From JAAFHB01 sp963675995 (GTDB lineage Bacteria; Bacteroidota; Bacteroidia; Bacteroidales; Prolixibacteraceae): a stretch of DNA of 64,000 nt. Numbering within the stretch: the stretch's first letter is position 1; each line of letters starts with the position of its first letter. The translations under genes and the position numbers were made by a program. This document shows positions 6,655 to 15,291 of this stretch, in pieces. The notes under the pieces were generated by a model. It saw only the letters and a list, made by a program, of their open reading frames with translations, searched no databases and had not been told where the DNA came from. The stretch is from NCBI GenBank assembly GCA_963675995.2, contig CAXXIY010000002.1, positions 992,001-1,056,000 of the forward strand. Reading direction: 5' to 3'.

Positions 6655-9459
6655 ATGTCTGGAATACCAAAGTTCAAATTTAAGGGGAGGATCCCGACTC
6701 TCACTTTTATATTGTTTATAATTAGTCAATTGTCGATTTTTGCTCAAACAAATGATGATTGTTTGATGTGTCATGACGATCCTGGTTTATCTGTTGAGAA
6801 GTTTGGAAAAAAGGTATCTCTTTATGTTACCGCAAAAACACTTGGTAATTCAGTTCACAAGGGACAAGCCTGCATTGCCTGCCACGAAGATGCTGCAGTT
6901 AAGGAATTTCCTCATCCAGAAGGATTAAAGCCTGTTTCCTGCAACAAATGTCATGCTGAACCACAAAAGCTTTTTGACGCCGGGGTACATGGGCAAGCCA
7001 AACTTCTAAAATCACTTTATGCTCCGGATTGCAAGGAGTGTCACGGGACTCATGATATTCTTGCAAAAACCAATTCAAAATCCCGGACCTATAAAATGAA
7101 TATTCCGTTTTTATGCGGTAAATGTCATCGTGAAGGGGCCCCTGTAGCCAGAACCTATAATATTTCCGAACACAATATCCTTGAAAATTACAGCTCTGAT
7201 GTTCATGGTATAGGCTTGTTTAAAAAGGGTTTAATTGTTTCAGCTACATGTAATGATTGCCACGGGAATCATTTAATTTTGCCTCATACAAGTCCGAATT
7301 CTTCAATCTCAGTGAACAATGTTGCCAAAACATGTATGACATGCCATACCAAGATTGAGGACGTTCATACCAAGATTATCAAGGGGGCGCTTTGGGAGGA
7401 GAAGCCTGGCGTCATACCTGCTTGTACCTCCTGTCATATACCGCATAGAGTTAGTACACAGAATATTGTGGCCAACATTGCTGATCGTGAATGCATCAAG
7501 TGCCATGAGCAGACCACTGCTCAAAAACTTGTAGGAGATTCACTGACTTCGATGAAAGTAAATAAGGCTGATTTGGCAAATTCGGTTCATAAAAACATTG
7601 CATGCGTAAAATGTCATTCGGATGTATCTTCCAACCGGGAAAGGCCTTGCGAAACAGCCGGAAAGATTGATTGTTCAGCTTGTCATGCTGAGGTTTCCAA
7701 TTTGTATGCAGGAAGCGGCCATGGTCAGGCGTATTCCCGCAAGGATAAGAATGCACCCTATTGTACTGATTGTCATGGTACTCATAAAGTAAAGTCGAGA
7801 TATGATGACACTGCCCCTTCCTATCGTGGCAATATTCCGAATCTTTGTGGACAGTGTCATCGCGACAAGGGGAAAGCCAATAAATCGGCGGAGCTTCACC
7901 AGGTTGATGCTCTAGTTGATTATTCATCCAGCGCTCATGGTCGGGGATTGAAGGAGAAGGGATTAACTATCACCGCAGTATGTACAGATTGCCATTCAAC
8001 CCACAATATCTTAAAAGAGACCGACGAGCGTTCTACAATCTTTGCAAGGAATATTCCTGCAACCTGCGCCACATGTCATAAGGGAATCTATGATGAGTAT
8101 ATCAAAAGTGATCATGCAATTACAAATAATGTTGATGGGAAGAAAACCTATCCAACGTGTGTCAATTGCCATACTTCCCATACGATAAGTTCCACGGGAG
8201 GTGATCAGTTTATGAATGAGGTTACTCATCAATGCGGTACCTGCCATGAAGAAACAGCAAAAACTTATCTGCTTACATCTCACGGGAAAAAGCATTCGCT
8301 TGGTGATTCAAAGGCTGCCAAATGTTCCGATTGTCACGGATCGCATAACATCCTCAATGTTAATAATCCAAAATCATCGATCAGCAGTGTAAACATTGTT
8401 GGTACCTGCAAAAAATGCCACACCGATGCAAACACGAGATTTACCGGATATCTAACCCATGCAACTCATCATAACAAGGAGAAATACGGAGCATTGTACT
8501 ATACTTTCTGGGCAATGACCAGTTTACTTACTGGCGTATTTTTGTTTTTCGGAATCCATTTAATAATGTGGTTTCCAAGATCCTTTAAAAGTCTGAGGGA
8601 AAAGAAGAAACATCAGCAATCACTGGCGGATAAATATTTTGTTAAAAGGTTTTCCAGAAGTCAGCGATTGACGCATATATTTGTTATTCTTAGTTTTTTA
8701 ATGCTGGCTCTAACCGGGATGATTCTTAAATTCTCAAACATGGCCTGGGCAAATTTTATGGCTGATTTGTTAGGTGGCCCACAGATCGCCGGAAAAATTC
8801 ACCGTTTTGGTGCCTTTATAACTTTCTGCTATTTCACCTTTCATCTCTATTCCTTAATCCGTACCAAGATCAAACACCACACGCCTGTCAGCAAGTTTAT
8901 TTTTGGTAAGAATTCACTCATGTTTAATATGCAGGATCTGAGAGATCTGGGTCAGACTTTCAAATGGTTCATTGGCAGGGGGCCGAAGCCAAACTACGGA
9001 AGATGGACCTACTGGGAAAAATTCGATTACATGGCCGTTTTCTGGGGTATTGCTGTTATCGGATTCTCAGGACTTGTGCTATGGTTTCCTGAAATATTTA
9101 CCAAAATATTCCCGGGCTGGTTGATAAATGTGGCTCAGATTATTCATAGTGATGAAGCTCTGCTTGCTGTCGGATTTATCTTTACCATTCATTTTTTCAA
9201 TACGCACCTTCGTCCTGATGCCTTTCCCATGGATACTGTTATCTTTACCGGTCTTGTGCCACTTGATGAATTTAAAAGAGACAGACCGCGTGAGTTTAAT
9301 GAACTCAAGGCTTCAGGCCAACTCAAAAAATTTATGGTTAAAAAAGAGTCTAAAAGCTGGTACTTCAACATCATCAAAACTTTTGGGTTTTTATTTGTTG
9401 CCTTTGGCCTTATCCTGGTTGGATTTATTATCTATTCTATGCTCTTTGGATATAAATAA
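6655..9459 (+). CDS. Nineteen-heme cytochrome c fused to a membrane cytochrome b domain
   Basis: A 934-residue protein. A signal/anchor segment (TLTFILFIISQLSIFAQ) is followed by 19 CXXCH c-type heme sites over about residues 36-590. Then come six membrane helices near residues 615, 675, 712, 792, 835 and 906, with a diheme cytochrome b561/FdhI-like look (IHRFGAFITFCYFTFH, HSDEALLAVGFIFTIH). The heme domain contains an internal duplication: hemes 2-8 and hemes 10-16 share the same order of motifs. The b-domain suggests electron exchange with the quinone pool, with the heme domain acting as a periplasmic wire. ATG at 6655 was preferred; an in-frame TTG three codons upstream is the alternative. 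No homologous catalytic site was recognised, so the terminal electron partner is unknown. Confidence 0.85.
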   Translation: MSGIPKFKFKGRIPTLTFILFIISQLSIFAQTNDDCLMCHDDPGLSVEKFGKKVSLYVTAKTLGNSVHKGQACIACHEDAAVKEFPHPEGLKPVSCNKCHAEPQKLFDAGVHGQAKLLKSLYAPDCKECHGTHDILAKTNSKSRTYKMNIPFLCGKCHREGAPVARTYNISEHNILENYSSDVHGIGLFKKGLIVSATCNDCHGNHLILPHTSPNSSISVNNVAKTCMTCHTKIEDVHTKIIKGALWEEKPGVIPACTSCHIPHRVSTQNIVANIADRECIKCHEQTTAQKLVGDSLTSMKVNKADLANSVHKNIACVKCHSDVSSNRERPCETAGKIDCSACHAEVSNLYAGSGHGQAYSRKDKNAPYCTDCHGTHKVKSRYDDTAPSYRGNIPNLCGQCHRDKGKANKSAELHQVDALVDYSSSAHGRGLKEKGLTITAVCTDCHSTHNILKETDERSTIFARNIPATCATCHKGIYDEYIKSDHAITNNVDGKKTYPTCVNCHTSHTISSTGGDQFMNEVTHQCGTCHEETAKTYLLTSHGKKHSLGDSKAAKCSDCHGSHNILNVNNPKSSISSVNIVGTCKKCHTDANTRFTGYLTHATHHNKEKYGALYYTFWAMTSLLTGVFLFFGIHLIMWFPRSFKSLREKKKHQQSLADKYFVKRFSRSQRLTHIFVILSFLMLALTGMILKFSNMAWANFMADLLGGPQIAGKIHRFGAFITFCYFTFHLYSLIRTKIKHHTPVSKFIFGKNSLMFNMQDLRDLGQTFKWFIGRGPKPNYGRWTYWEKFDYMAVFWGIAVIGFSGLVLWFPEIFTKIFPGWLINVAQIIHSDEALLAVGFIFTIHFFNTHLRPDAFPMDTVIFTGLVPLDEFKRDRPREFNELKASGQLKKFMVKKESKSWYFNIIKTFGFLFVAFGLILVGFIIYSMLFGYK

Positions 9460-9537
9460 CAATTCAGTGAAAAAGATCAGGTTCAAAACAGCCGCTTCCT
9501 GGATCTTTTGGAGGTAATTAATTCATAAACAAGTATT

Positions 9538-9575
9538 AGCGTTTGCCGGATTTCATTTCGGTAAACGCTTTTTTG
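9538..9575 (+). terminator. Rho-independent terminator
   Basis: The stem AGCGTTTGCCG/CGGTAAACGCT (one G-T pair) has a 10-base loop and is followed by a run of six T. It lies about 80 bases after the stop of the 19-heme gene. Confidence 0.85.
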
Positions 9576-9656
9576 ATATATAAATTCACGATGGTCAGGG
9601 GAAAAATCTAGGATTCTACTCTATGCATAGAACGACAACAAGTTTTGGTATTTGGT

Positions 9657-9703
9657 GGGATAGTGGGTTGGAAGTGACTTTCACACTTCCAACCCACTAT
9701 CCC
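9657..9703. repeat. Long perfect hairpin of unknown role
   Basis: A perfect 20-base inverted repeat starting GGGATAGTGGGTTGG, with a 7-base loop (ACTTTCA). It has no flanking T-run, so it does not look like an ordinary terminator. It lies between a plus-strand gene and a converging minus-strand gene, after the former's own terminator. Confidence 0.85.
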
Positions 9704-9858
9704 TTATTATCTGAATAATTGCCTTTCTGAACGGAACGAAGTGTAGCGATGAATCTTTTCATACTGCCATTTTTCCGGACAATATTGATATAAATTGTAA
9801 AATTAGCGGCATGTACTTTCAAACGATTAGCCGGAAGTTGTTTATGGGCACAAAAGTG

Positions 9859-9890
9859 AATCCCCATGATTCATTAGAACCATGGGGATT
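9859..9890. terminator. Inverted repeat after the tetraheme cytochrome gene
   Basis: AATCCCCATG and CATGGGGATT pair perfectly around a 12-base loop, 34 bases beyond the stop of the minus-strand tetraheme gene. There is no strong T-run on the minus strand, so a terminator role is only likely. The remaining DNA between 9460 and 9923 shows no credible open frame. Confidence 0.5.
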
Positions 9891-9923
9891 TTAGGAAGTT
9901 AATACTGCTTTCAAAAAGAGCGT

Positions 9924-10421
9924 TTACTTTTCTTTTGCAGGATTTGGATGGGCAATCTTTGCAGAATAAGTTTTAAAATTAAATTCCTTATAATTCTTGC
10001 TTTCAGGATTATGGCATTTTCTGCAGAGTTTTTCATCAGGCATAATCAAACCGGCAGCAATCGCTTTGGCCTGATCTTTCATGATAGTTGTTGTCTTGTA
10101 ACCACTACCTGCACCATGACAAGATTCGCACGATACACCTTCAGCCATTGTAATTGTTTGTGAATCATTTAACTCAAGTCCAAATGCTGTTGCATGGCAT
10201 TTTAAACATTTAGGGTCTTTCGCTTCAGCTCCTTTTAAAGCCTGCATTGCCTTGGCATGAGGACTTGCAGCCCATTTGGCATACTGTTCGCCCGTTGCCG
10301 GCTTGTTGTGGCACATTTTGCATTTTGCAGCTCCAATGTATTCTTTAGGCGCGGCATTGGATGGAGTCACGGCTAAAACTGAGCCACAAATTAATACCAA
10401 CGAGAATAATTTAGTTAACAT
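9924..10421 (-). CDS. Periplasmic tetraheme cytochrome c (cytochrome c554-like)
   Basis: A 165-residue secreted cytochrome. The signal peptide is MLTKLFSLVLICGSVLAVTPSNAA. Four heme sites are visible: CKMCH, CLKCH, CESCH and CRKCH. The first is preceded by YIGAAKC and followed by GEQYAKWAASPHAKAM, the usual cytochrome c554/c-prime family context, where a His in SPHA often serves as a distal ligand. It should be a soluble periplasmic electron carrier shuttling between the larger multiheme proteins. The start is fixed by a strong AAAAGGAGG sequence five bases upstream, suggesting high expression. An FNR-like box lies about 196 bases upstream. Confidence 0.9.
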   Translation of the reverse strand: MLTKLFSLVLICGSVLAVTPSNAAPKEYIGAAKCKMCHNKPATGEQYAKWAASPHAKAMQALKGAEAKDPKCLKCHATAFGLELNDSQTITMAEGVSCESCHGAGSGYKTTTIMKDQAKAIAAGLIMPDEKLCRKCHNPESKNYKEFNFKTYSAKIAHPNPAKEK

Positions 10422-10426
10422 AGATA

Positions 10427-10435
10427 CCTCCTTTT
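10427..10435 (-). promoter_or_regulatory. Strong Shine-Dalgarno sequence of the tetraheme cytochrome gene
   Basis: AAAAGGAGG on the minus strand, five bases before the ATG. Such complete Shine-Dalgarno sequences are uncommon in Bacteroidota, so this suggests strong translation and fixes the start codon. Confidence 0.8.
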
Positions 10436-10616
10436 AAATTAATGTTATATAACTAATAAACAAACTATTACAAATATATTAAAATTATACTTCTTCTAAT
10501 ACGATCACAATGTTTTGGAATCATTCTAAACAATTTTGACTATGATTACAAAAGATATTTTCATCAAATTTAAAACTTTTTTCGACTCCGGAAAATGATT
10601 TAAATGTACATATTCA

Positions 10617-10630
10617 TTGATATATATTAA
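10617..10630. promoter_or_regulatory. FNR-like box
   Basis: TTGATATATATTAA matches TTGAT-N4-ATCAA with one mismatch. It lies upstream of the tetraheme cytochrome gene and next to the end of the cytochrome b gene. Binding by the local FNR-type protein is inferred. Confidence 0.45.
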
Positions 10631-10634
10631 CTGG

Positions 10635-11264
10635 TCAATGAGCATTCATGTCATGATATCCGTTAAAGATACTTTTAAAATTGCTTAAGGGATGTTTGCC
10701 TATTGAAGCAACATATAAATGAACAATTAAAAAGATCGAAACCAGAAATCCGAGGCTGGCATGCAGGATAGCTGTAAGAAAAATACCGCTGACTTTATAG
10801 ACATTCTCAATAATCGTTTCGGGGAATAAGAGTGCCAGACCAGTTATGATTAAACCTGGAACAAATAAGTACATCACAATCAGGTAAGATACTTTTTGCA
10901 TCGGATTGAACTTCCTTTTTTCAGACAAAGGAAATGGTGGTTGCTGATCTTTGAATAAACCGGAAGTATAATATTCGATTTGTAACTGAACTCTTCTAAA
11001 TAAACCTTTTAGTTTTATACGGTAATATTTTTTATTGGAAGTCATCAAATTGCCAATAATAAAAAGCAGATAGTTGAGTGATACTAAAATCCCTGATAGA
11101 TTATGAAGGTTTACGGCTAATTCAAAATTCATTAATTGATATCCGGGATTGGCATATTGCATATTCACTCCTGTAAAGATCAGAGTAAGGATTCCCAGTG
11201 CATTGATTCCATGCCAGATTCTTAACCAGACCGGATAGAAATAGATTTTATTTTCAGAAGTCAT
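10635..11264 (-). CDS. Membrane cytochrome b (cytochrome b561/FdhI-like)
   Basis: A 209-residue protein with four main hydrophobic helices and well-placed histidines. These are His18 in LRIWHGINALGILTL, a His in NLHNLSGILVSLNYLL, and two in the C-terminal part (ILHASLGFLVSIFLIVHLYVAS). This is the layout of diheme cytochrome b subunits that oxidise or reduce menaquinone. Its start follows the stop of the upstream heptaheme gene by 3 bases, so the two are translationally linked. They probably form a quinol:heme-c electron transfer complex, the same b-plus-c pairing that is fused in the 19-heme protein. Confidence 0.8.
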   Translation of the reverse strand: MTSENKIYFYPVWLRIWHGINALGILTLIFTGVNMQYANPGYQLMNFELAVNLHNLSGILVSLNYLLFIIGNLMTSNKKYYRIKLKGLFRRVQLQIEYYTSGLFKDQQPPFPLSEKRKFNPMQKVSYLIVMYLFVPGLIITGLALLFPETIIENVYKVSGIFLTAILHASLGFLVSIFLIVHLYVASIGKHPLSNFKSIFNGYHDMNAH

Positions 11265-11267
11265 ATT

Positions 11268-12206
11268 TTATTTTTTTACGATTCTAAAGATGAAGTGGAT
11301 GCATATTCCGGCCAAAGCCAGCAAGAATATAAGAATGCTGATATTGTTTAGCCAAGCATTCTGATAGGCACCAATTACATACGATTTATTCGAAATAATG
11401 GTATTCAGCTTTCCTTGCTGATTTCTACTTTGCAGATTTTTATACTTATAAAGTGAAGCCTTGAGCATCGAATTACGGGAATGGCACTCCACACAATTTT
11501 TCAATGCTTTTTCCTTTGGTAGAATGTTATGAGAAACGGCCAATGAATCAACAATCTGCGTATGGCACTCGATGCATCTTACATTCTTAAAATGAAGCTC
11601 TTGATTTGGCAACCATTCATGAATTTGGGAAAGAGCAGGTTTAAGTTTTTCGGACATTAGCTGAAACTTGCTATTGTTACTGTGACATGACATACACATC
11701 TCATTGCTGAAAACGACTATCTCGCCAACCTCAAAGCTGCGGCGTGACCTGGGCTGATAATAATGTTGATTATGGCATTTTGAGCAGGTGAAGCTTTCTC
11801 CGCTTTTCTGGAAATGAACACTCTTTTTAAATTCAGATTCAATTCTCTCAAACTGATAAGGTGCATATTTTTCATCGCCTCCATGGCAATCCAAACAACT
11901 TCCAAGCGGTTCAAGTTTTAATTCGGCGTTATGGGGATATTTGGAATATTCTCCTGAGTGACAGTCGGTACAGTTAAACTTCCCATGAACTCCGGAAGCA
12001 AAGTGATCCTTGTCAAGAATATACAGTGGATTCATCATCCGCTTATCTTCCTTGTTGGTTATCGTATTATGGAAGGTAATGGTTTGATGTGTATGGCATT
12101 TATAGCACTTATCATTTGCTGAAACTGGAATCTTCTCCTGTGCCTGAACAATTTGGGAAACTCCCAGGATAAGTAATAAAAGGTAAAATAATGAAGAGAT
12201 GCGCAT
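11268..12206 (-). CDS. Membrane-anchored heptaheme cytochrome c
   Basis: A 312-residue protein. A signal peptide (LFYLLLLILGVSQIVQAQ) is followed by seven CXXCH sites (CYKCH, CTDCH, CLDCH, CSKCH, CMSCH, CIECH, CVECH), and a C-terminal helix (NISILIFLLALAGICIHFIF) anchors it in the inner membrane with the hemes in the periplasm. It is directly upstream of and coupled to the cytochrome b gene. Together they look like a two-gene quinone-linked module. An FNR-like box lies about 110 bases upstream of the start. No catalytic signature of a known reductase was recognised. Confidence 0.85.
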   Translation of the reverse strand: MRISSLFYLLLLILGVSQIVQAQEKIPVSANDKCYKCHTHQTITFHNTITNKEDKRMMNPLYILDKDHFASGVHGKFNCTDCHSGEYSKYPHNAELKLEPLGSCLDCHGGDEKYAPYQFERIESEFKKSVHFQKSGESFTCSKCHNQHYYQPRSRRSFEVGEIVVFSNEMCMSCHSNNSKFQLMSEKLKPALSQIHEWLPNQELHFKNVRCIECHTQIVDSLAVSHNILPKEKALKNCVECHSRNSMLKASLYKYKNLQSRNQQGKLNTIISNKSYVIGAYQNAWLNNISILIFLLALAGICIHFIFRIVKK

Positions 12207-12314
12207 TGCTTGGCTATTATATGAAAATGCTGAAGCCCGTCTGGACTTCAGCAGATATTAGAATGAGTGTTGTTATATTACTTTGAAATTTAAAATCATC
12301 TAAAGAGTTCATCT

Positions 12315-12328
12315 TTGATATTGATTAA
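12315..12328. promoter_or_regulatory. FNR-like box
   Basis: TTGATATTGATTAA matches TTGAT-N4-ATCAA with one mismatch. It overlaps the 3' end of the beta-barrel gene and precedes the heptaheme/cytochrome b operon by about 110 bases. Confidence 0.45.
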
Positions 12329-13269
12329 AAACCCCAAAGACGGGTTATTACAAAACCAAGTGCAAATCCTTTTTTGTTCATTTCGTTCATGTTCCACATC
12401 ATTTTCTCCTGTGGTAATATTGAAGTTGTCGATGCCATATAAATCTGGAAAGCATGAGAACCCGTTGATACCTCATATCCAAAAGCTAGATTTGATTTTG
12501 GATGAGGATAGCTTTCGTTCCACTCTCTTTGTTCCGAAATATCTTTAATCTTTAGTGGCACGTCATAATTAAAGATGATCGAACCCTGGGGAGACACTTT
12601 TATCCTACCACTGATGTGAGCGCCAATTTTGTCATGATCATACGGTTGACCAACTTCTTGGTAATTAACCATATTGTAATGAGAAAAGCTGACTCCTGCT
12701 TGTAATGAAAACCATTTGTTAAATTTTCTTGCAACAATTAACTGCGAATAATAACTAATCCGATCAGAAGGTGCAAAGGTATTTTTGTTCCCAACAGGTG
12801 AGGCTACACTAACGGTATCAGAAAAAGAGCTTCTAGGTCTGCCATCAATGGCGATATTCCCATAGAGGACAACAGATACAGGGATCGTGTTTTTACGCGT
12901 TTGCTGAAGTATTGACCATTTGGCATTTAAATCTGTGGCCATGTATCTTTTGGTTATACCTGCTCCAATTTGGAAATTTTTTAAAGGCACAAAATTTAAT
13001 CCGACTCTTATATTTGAAGCGCCATAAATTCCCCAAAGGTCGGTACTCCCTTTTTCTATGGATGCAAATTTGTGCTGAATGACCATTTCCAATGTTTTGA
13101 CTTCTGGGATGACAACTGTTTGAGCATCAATCAGGTACCCGCTTTCAAAAGTTGACTTTACCGGTTTGTCTTTTTCTTTTACTGCAGTTGAATCAGTTGC
13201 TGCATCCTGAGCAATTGAGAAGGTCGATATAAACGAGAATAGAATTATGAATAAAATATTTTTTTTCAT
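12325..13269 (-). CDS. DUF5777 family outer-membrane beta-barrel protein
   Basis: A 314-residue protein. A signal peptide (MKKNILFIILFSFISTFSIAQ) is followed by a Lys/Asp-rich linker and then alternating amphipathic strands to a terminal aromatic residue (GFVITRLWGF), typical of an outer-membrane barrel. The segments ESGYLIDAQTVVIPEVKTLE and IQHKF followed by DLWGIYGASNIRVGL match the DUF5777 family, which often accompanies cytochrome genes in Bacteroidota. Its role is unknown; a porin or conduit partner for the two lipoprotein cytochromes upstream on the same strand is a reasonable inference. The start at MKKNIL gives a clean signal peptide; a longer frame would overlap the upstream gene. 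Confidence 0.8.
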   Translation of the reverse strand: MKKNILFIILFSFISTFSIAQDAATDSTAVKEKDKPVKSTFESGYLIDAQTVVIPEVKTLEMVIQHKFASIEKGSTDLWGIYGASNIRVGLNFVPLKNFQIGAGITKRYMATDLNAKWSILQQTRKNTIPVSVVLYGNIAIDGRPRSSFSDTVSVASPVGNKNTFAPSDRISYYSQLIVARKFNKWFSLQAGVSFSHYNMVNYQEVGQPYDHDKIGAHISGRIKVSPQGSIIFNYDVPLKIKDISEQREWNESYPHPKSNLAFGYEVSTGSHAFQIYMASTTSILPQEKMMWNMNEMNKKGFALGFVITRLWGF

Positions 13270-13292
13270 CTCTGCGAAATTAAATGTTTGCA

Positions 13293-13667
13293 CTAATTGT
13301 TTATTGCTCCTTCGGTAATCCATTGAAGAATTAAAGCAGCTTGTGCCGCAGAAACCTTTGCATAATGAGCACCCGATGATGCATTAACATATAGCTTACT
13401 ACTGGTGGGAGTAGTTTTATTTACATAATTGGGTACGAGTTGTGAATATGCACTACTGGCTGTCATTTTTGGAGTTTGTGAATTGTGACACGAAACACAT
13501 GAAGCCGTAAGAACAGGAATAATTTGGGTTGTAAAACTTACTTTTGTGCCATCTCCACCATCAACAACTGGTGGCGTTACCGGTGCAGGTAATACAAAAT
13601 CGTATTTACACCCACTCAGCAACATTGTGAAGAGTATTAAAATAATCGATATATCTCGTTTTTTCAT
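13293..13667 (-). CDS. Monoheme cytochrome c lipoprotein
   Basis: A 124-residue protein with a lipoprotein signal (ISIILILFTMLLSGC) whose Cys would be lipidated. A Pro-rich linker (LPAPVTPPVVDGG) leads to a small domain with one heme site, CVSCH, in the context FTTQIIPVLTASC. That context is typical of the Bacteroidota single-heme domains often written as 'cytochrome c domain-containing lipoprotein'. It ends LQWITEGAINN, as such domains do. It is probably attached to the outer membrane. It lies 23 bases upstream of the DUF5777 barrel gene and is likely co-transcribed with it. Confidence 0.85.
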   Translation of the reverse strand: MKKRDISIILILFTMLLSGCKYDFVLPAPVTPPVVDGGDGTKVSFTTQIIPVLTASCVSCHNSQTPKMTASSAYSQLVPNYVNKTTPTSSKLYVNASSGAHYAKVSAAQAALILQWITEGAINN

Positions 13668-13691
13668 GATCTTTATTTTTAAGATTAATAC

Positions 13692-13731
13692 AAAAAAAGA
13701 CTTCAATTTTTAAAAGAGAAGCCTTTTTTTT
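13692..13731 (-). terminator. Rho-independent terminator of the hexaheme lipoprotein gene
   Basis: On the minus strand an A-run leads into GGCTTC, an AT-rich loop, GAAGTC and a run of seven T. It lies about 19 bases after the hexaheme gene stop and could reduce read-through into the monoheme/barrel genes. Confidence 0.65.
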
Positions 13732-13749
13732 GTCAGTTACATGATTGAC

Positions 13750-15027
13750 TTAATAAGATTTTAGATAGTCAATAGAGGTTTGCAAAATCTGCATTGCATA
13801 AGTTGGATTGTGAACACCCAGTGATAATTCGCTATTGATGAATCCAAAGTTATAGGCGGCTCCCAATTCTCCATATTTCCATTCCCTGCCGATTCTGCTT
13901 GCAGTATCAAGATCTTTTGAATATTGTACTGTTGATCCGTAGACAACGAGACCGGTGGTTGGAGATATTGTATTACTTGTCGCTAGAGAGTAACCAAAAA
14001 TGGTGGTATTTGGTGTGTTTGGGAATAATACACCAAAGTAATCATGACTAGCAACAGCACTATAGCTGGTACCGCTTTTCTTAAATAGTTTCTTGGCAAC
14101 CAATGCATCACCTAATTCAGTAATTTTTGCAGTTATGGCTGCCTGAGTTATGGCAATGTGATCTGAGACATGACAAGCAGCACATTTGGCTTCATTTGGG
14201 ATTAAGGTATGTCCACCCGTTTTTGTTGTGGCATTATATTGATTCATATGACAATCAGTACAGCTATAGGAAGAATGTTTCCATGTTCTGGTATATGTTT
14301 TGCCGGGATATTCAAAACCATTGATGCCTAAGAAAAGGTTGGATTGGTTTCCATCATGTACTGAAAAACTTTGACCAATCTGATATTTAACGGTTGAATT
14401 CAGATCTTTCGTATTATCAAGGGGAAAGAAAGGAAGTTGTTTGTACGTTGGATCAGCCTTTTTTGCAATACTGTCAGCAGAATTTTTGTAAACGGTAGGT
14501 GTTGTAATACCGCGGATCTGATGGCAGGTACAGCAAAGGTTGTCGATTTTTCCGAAATCCTGGGTCTTTAAGTTATTAAAGTAATTCAGTGCAACTGGTG
14601 ATGTAGACCTTAGAATGTAGGTAGCCGTATCCCCGGTAAAATCAAATGCACTGTGTTTATGGCATGTTGTGCAATTGATTCTTTCAGCTGCAGGAATGTC
14701 ATTAGCAACAACAAATTTACCATTAGCTATAATTTCCTGGAACCCATCGCTGGTGTGACATCTTGCACAGTACTTTCCGTTTCTGGCTACAGTGTTACCG
14801 TAGAAATGCTTGGACAATTTATATTCCAGCTGTTTTTGATCCATAACAGAAGTGGCATGACAAGTTAAACATGCACTGTTAGCGTCTTTACCGTTTGCTC
14901 CATTTGTGCCATTTGTACCATTTGCCCCTGTGAGGCCGATTGGACCTTCCTTAACACATGATTGGGAAATAAACAACAAGAGTGCAAATGCAAAAAATAA
15001 TAGACGGTTGAAATTTTTTAGTTTCAT
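13750..15027 (-). CDS. Hexaheme cytochrome c lipoprotein with collagen-like stalk
   Basis: A 425-residue protein with a lipobox (LLLFISQSC). It is followed at once by a Gly-X-X repeat stretch (GPIGLTGANG, then TNGTNGANG) resembling a short collagen-like stalk. Six heme sites follow: CLTCH, CARCH, CTTCH, CCTCH, CTDCH and CAACH. The C-terminal third is heme free. Lipidation and stalk suggest exposure at the outer membrane, possibly the cell surface, as an extracellular electron-transfer cytochrome. The start at MKLKNF gives a normal signal. The gene is the first after the FNR-type regulator on the same strand, with a perfect FNR-like box about 265 bases upstream. Confidence 0.85.
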   Translation of the reverse strand: MKLKNFNRLLFFAFALLLFISQSCVKEGPIGLTGANGTNGTNGANGKDANSACLTCHATSVMDQKQLEYKLSKHFYGNTVARNGKYCARCHTSDGFQEIIANGKFVVANDIPAAERINCTTCHKHSAFDFTGDTATYILRSTSPVALNYFNNLKTQDFGKIDNLCCTCHQIRGITTPTVYKNSADSIAKKADPTYKQLPFFPLDNTKDLNSTVKYQIGQSFSVHDGNQSNLFLGINGFEYPGKTYTRTWKHSSYSCTDCHMNQYNATTKTGGHTLIPNEAKCAACHVSDHIAITQAAITAKITELGDALVAKKLFKKSGTSYSAVASHDYFGVLFPNTPNTTIFGYSLATSNTISPTTGLVVYGSTVQYSKDLDTASRIGREWKYGELGAAYNFGFINSELSLGVHNPTYAMQILQTSIDYLKSY

Positions 15028-15291
15028 AAATTTGAGAGTAATAGAATGATTATTGTTATAAATTCTTTGTGAAAACCCCAAAGCAGTTTTCTTTAATAAT
15101 GATTTTAGAATGTCCATATTCTATTCTGTTTTAAAGTATCGATTGACTTTAGGAAAAATCGACTCCACTGTTAATTATTCCGGTGTAAAAATAGAAAGGT
15201 GACAAAAATAAACAGACATAAATAGGTTGATATGTTCACGGCTGAACACGAAATTATAACAGAAAAAATAGGGATGTAAATCAATATTTAA

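Noticed and set aside
7496..7927. Minus-strand open frame within the 19-heme cytochrome
   Set aside because: It is antisense to repeated CXXCH codons, which create long open frames on the other strand.
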